A stretch of DNA of 24,679 bases. It comes from an uncultured Pelagibacteraceae bacterium. GTDB lineage: Bacteria > Pseudomonadota > Alphaproteobacteria > Pelagibacterales > Pelagibacteraceae. The first letter of the stretch is position 1, and each line of letters starts with the position of its first letter. The translations under genes and the position numbers were made by a program. Below are positions 22,959 to 24,679 of this stretch, piece after piece. The stretch spans positions 1 through 24,679 of the forward strand of contig CACDNJ010000006.1 of NCBI GenBank assembly GCA_902554135.1. Reading direction: 5' to 3'. Under the pieces are notes generated by a model. That model saw nothing but the letters and a program-made list of their open reading frames with translations. It searched no databases and was not told the origin of the DNA.

Positions 22959-23495
22959 TCATTTTTCATTATAATAATCACCATACTCAACTAAAATCGT
23001 ACTTTTACCATCTTCACGTTGTAATGCTTTTTGGTAAGATGGAAAAATATCTGACGCTTCTTCAAGTCGTATTATTTCCACAGTAGTCAAAACTTTTTTG
23101 AATGCTTCAGTAAAATCTCCTACATGTTGTTGTTGGGGATGTAGTGGTCTTTGTGATCCAATAGAAGTCCTTATAATTGCTTTTGTTTTAAACTGACCTT
23201 GGGACATGACATTAAATTTATCCAAATGATTAATAAGCTGATTGGTGGCTAATAAAAGAAAATTCCATCTAGGAAATATACTAATAGGAATATAATTATT
23301 TAACGCAAGCCCATTGGTGATTCCTAATTGCATCTCTTCAGCCACTGGAATTTCATATAATTTATTTTTTGGAACATTTTTTAATGTTCCCGTCATTGCG
23401 GTGCCAGGATATTCAACCGCTTGTCCAAGAAAAATTGTTCTGGAATCTTTGGCTAAAAAGTCCATTGCTTTTGTTAATTCATCAACATACTTCAT
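22959..23495 (-). CDS. TPP-dependent E1 beta-like subunit (transketolase pyrimidine-binding domain only)
   Basis: A 178-residue protein matching only the first domain of 2-oxoacid dehydrogenase E1 beta (usually about 325 residues). EIPVAEEMQLGITNGLAL holds the Glu53 that activates the TPP aminopyrimidine; NFLLLATNQLINHLDKFNVMSQGQFK and AIIRTSIGSQRPLHPQ follow the E1 beta pattern (MSGGQFKVPLVIR...). The C-terminal transketolase_C domain is absent, and the protein ends cleanly at a stop 4 bases before hddA. Its partner is encoded 3 bases upstream. No lipoyl E2 or E3 gene is present, and the setting is a sugar-nucleotide cluster, so the pair is unlikely to be a catabolic dehydrogenase. Confidence 0.82.
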   Translation of the reverse strand: MKYVDELTKAMDFLAKDSRTIFLGQAVEYPGTAMTGTLKNVPKNKLYEIPVAEEMQLGITNGLALNNYIPISIFPRWNFLLLATNQLINHLDKFNVMSQGQFKTKAIIRTSIGSQRPLHPQQQHVGDFTEAFKKVLTTVEIIRLEEASDIFPSYQKALQREDGKSTILVEYGDYYNEK

Positions 23496-23498
23496 AAA

Positions 23499-24101
23499 TT
23501 AAAACTGTATTCTCTTTCCTGCCCCAGCATGAGGCCATTTTGATTTATAACTATAAAAAGTGACAAATTTATCATTAACTCCCTCATAGCTTAATTTTTT
23601 TTGCATCCAAGTTTTTCTTGTGTCTGTACAAACTGATTTTTCATTGTCTTCGATTATAAAATGAATAGGTAAATTAAAATTTCTGCTATATTTGATGCAT
23701 TCATGGGCTATTCCGGTTTCTGATGTCATCTCTCCCATAAAACAATAAACCATAGTATTTTTTTCTTTCTTAAGTTTCAAAGACATAGCGGTACCAACAG
23801 CTATTGGTATAGATCCTCCCACCAAAGCTGATGAATAAATTTTATGCTCAGGAAAACATAATGATATAGATCTTCCTGCTAAAATTTCTTTCTTAACATT
23901 TTCCTTTGGAACCCCTTTTAACAGACATTGATAATGAGATCTCCAACTACAAAAAACCCAATCATTAGTTTTAATTTTTTTAAAAATTTCAATTATTTTT
24001 TCTTCATTTCCTTGGTATAGATGAACGGGCGCACGAATTTTTCCTTTGTTAAATAGTTCTGCAATTTCTTCTTCAAATTTTATTAGATCAGTTTTTTTCA
24101 T
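23499..24101 (-). CDS. TPP-dependent E1 alpha-like subunit (short form)
   Basis: A 200-residue protein aligning by eye with the first two thirds of E1 alpha: ELFNKGKIRAPVHLYQGNE, then VFCSWRSHYQCLLKGV (His56 region), SSALVGGSIPIAVGTAMSLKLK, and the TPP/Mg motif region FMGEMTSETGIAHECIKYS ... EDN (Gly123-Glu124 to Asn153). The motif normally starts Gly-Asp-Gly; here it is Gly-Glu-Met. The usual C-terminal 120 residues are missing, yet it ends next to the beta-like gene with normal spacing, so it is probably a short natural form, not a broken gene. With its partner it may transfer a two-carbon or acyl unit from an oxoacid to a sugar, as proposed for AviB1/AviB2 in avilamycin synthesis. Confidence 0.82.
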   Translation of the reverse strand: MKKTDLIKFEEEIAELFNKGKIRAPVHLYQGNEEKIIEIFKKIKTNDWVFCSWRSHYQCLLKGVPKENVKKEILAGRSISLCFPEHKIYSSALVGGSIPIAVGTAMSLKLKKEKNTMVYCFMGEMTSETGIAHECIKYSRNFNLPIHFIIEDNEKSVCTDTRKTWMQKKLSYEGVNDKFVTFYSYKSKWPHAGAGKRIQF

Positions 24102-24113
24102 AAACTAGTTCTA

Positions 24114-24679
24114 TCACAATTTATCTAAATATCTATTTTTTCCAACTCCCTTTTCCTTAAATGTTCTCAAAATTGAATACCAAATCATGTTGAGTAGAGA
24201 TTCTCCTATAATTAATAATTGGACATAAATTTTTGACTTTTTTATGATTGTTAAAACTTCTCTGAACTGCCTTAAAGTGCCAAAAAACTTCAAAATACTT
24301 ACATCCCTGATAAGAATTTGCTTTGCCACTATTCTCAAATACCAAAAAGGTACTGTTTTTAAATTTTCCTTTCTTATATTTTGTTTGTCTATAGCGTCAT
24401 AGATTTTTTTAAAAGATTTTTCTTCTTCATAAAAATTTTTTACCTTGTGTTCTAATTTTTCTGTATAATTTGAAAGTTTTTTTGAATCATTCAATAAATC
24501 TTTTAAAATTCTTACACATTCCTCTTTTGTATTAAATTCTAAAAGTTCATCAGGATTAAATAACAATCTGTGATGAGGCGCATATTCAGTTACACATGCT
24601 GTTCCGCATAATCCTGTCTGTATAATTCTTCCTTTAAATTGATAATTAAATTTAAATATATCTCCTTCAGGAATCGTTT
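24114..24679 (-). CDS. glycosyltransferase (CgeB/GT4-like), C-terminal part
   Basis: The minus-strand frame is open to the end of the window, so the gene starts beyond it; the TTG at 24566 is internal. The visible 188 residues begin with IPEGDIFKFNYQFKGRII, then TGLCGTACVTEYAPHHRLLF and NPDELLEFNTKEECVRILK, which matches the C-terminal donor-side half of CgeB/GT4-like enzymes (GxxxxTEYxP ... LFxPxxEllxF). A tail of about 95 residues (after YDAIDKQN) is rich in Lys and hydrophobics and could sit on the membrane; I do not recognise it. It lies 12 bases upstream of the E1 alpha-like gene and is probably in the same operon. The acceptor and donor are unknown. Confidence 0.7.
   Translation of the reverse strand, partial: TIPEGDIFKFNYQFKGRIIQTGLCGTACVTEYAPHHRLLFNPDELLEFNTKEECVRILKDLLNDSKKLSNYTEKLEHKVKNFYEEEKSFKKIYDAIDKQNIRKENLKTVPFWYLRIVAKQILIRDVSILKFFGTLRQFREVLTIIKKSKIYVQLLIIGESLLNMIWYSILRTFKEKGVGKNRYLDKL

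Noticed and set aside
22959..24101. Catabolic pyruvate or branched-chain oxoacid dehydrogenase complex
   Set aside because: Both E1-like chains are far too short, no lipoyl E2 or E3 is encoded nearby, and the setting is a sugar operon.
1..24679. Insertion sequences, phage genes, CRISPR arrays, tRNA attachment sites
   Set aside because: No transposase or integrase, no regularly spaced repeats, and no tRNA cloverleaf were found on either strand by eye, even at the island border.

Overview
The window looks like a piece of a SAR11-type alphaproteobacterial chromosome (Candidatus Pelagibacter or a close relative). The reasons are very low G+C, proteins rich in Lys/Asn/Ile, almost no intergenic DNA (no gap above about 105 bases), start/stop overlaps such as ATGA and TAATG, and gene content typical of that clade (SpeD-SpeE fusion, polar amino-acid ABC genes, gamma carbonic anhydrase). 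This assignment is an inference from composition and content. I see no tRNA, rRNA, CRISPR array, insertion sequence or phage gene.

Layout. (a) 1-4800, housekeeping and a small glycan patch: 3' part of a 3-hydroxyisobutyrate-dehydrogenase-family gene, a PNPOx-like flavoprotein, gamma carbonic anhydrase, a thioredoxin-fold protein, a GT4 and a GT9 glycosyltransferase, and a DUF6165-like protein. (b) 4795-7074, a minus-strand ABC importer operon (binding protein, two permeases, no ATPase) with a strong hairpin after the binding-protein gene. (c) 7143-14080, a block that reads as the production and disposal of 5'-methylthioadenosine (MTA): SpeD-SpeE fusion, a class II aldolase/short-chain dehydrogenase fusion, mtnP, mtnA and apt, plus a CoA-binding protein and a frameshifted ECHDC3-like gene. 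(d) 14091-24679, a surface-polysaccharide island, even richer in A+T by eye: three extended SDRs including RmlB, a GT2, a polytopic membrane protein, an HddC-GmhB fusion, HddA, a ColD/E1-type PLP 3-dehydratase, a split TPP-dependent E1-like pair and a CgeB-like glycosyltransferase cut by the window edge.

How the genes fit together. In block (c), spermidine synthesis releases MTA; MtnP yields adenine (recycled by Apt) and methylthioribose-1-phosphate; MtnA makes methylthioribulose-1-phosphate. No mtnB/C/D is seen, but the aldolase/dehydrogenase fusion sits between these genes and could cleave that ketose phosphate to DHAP plus a thio-aldehyde. This would be a one-polypeptide form of the DHAP shunt, and it is the most interesting hypothesis here. 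In block (d), HddA, GmhB and HddC make a nucleotide-activated D-glycero-D-manno-heptose. Next to them a lysine-less (His) PLP dehydratase, SDRs and an orphan TPP E1 pair suggest conversion to a deoxygenated and possibly two-carbon-branched sugar, an unusual decoration for the cell surface.

The window was read without database searches. Domain calls rest on motifs recognised by eye, and transmembrane positions are approximate.
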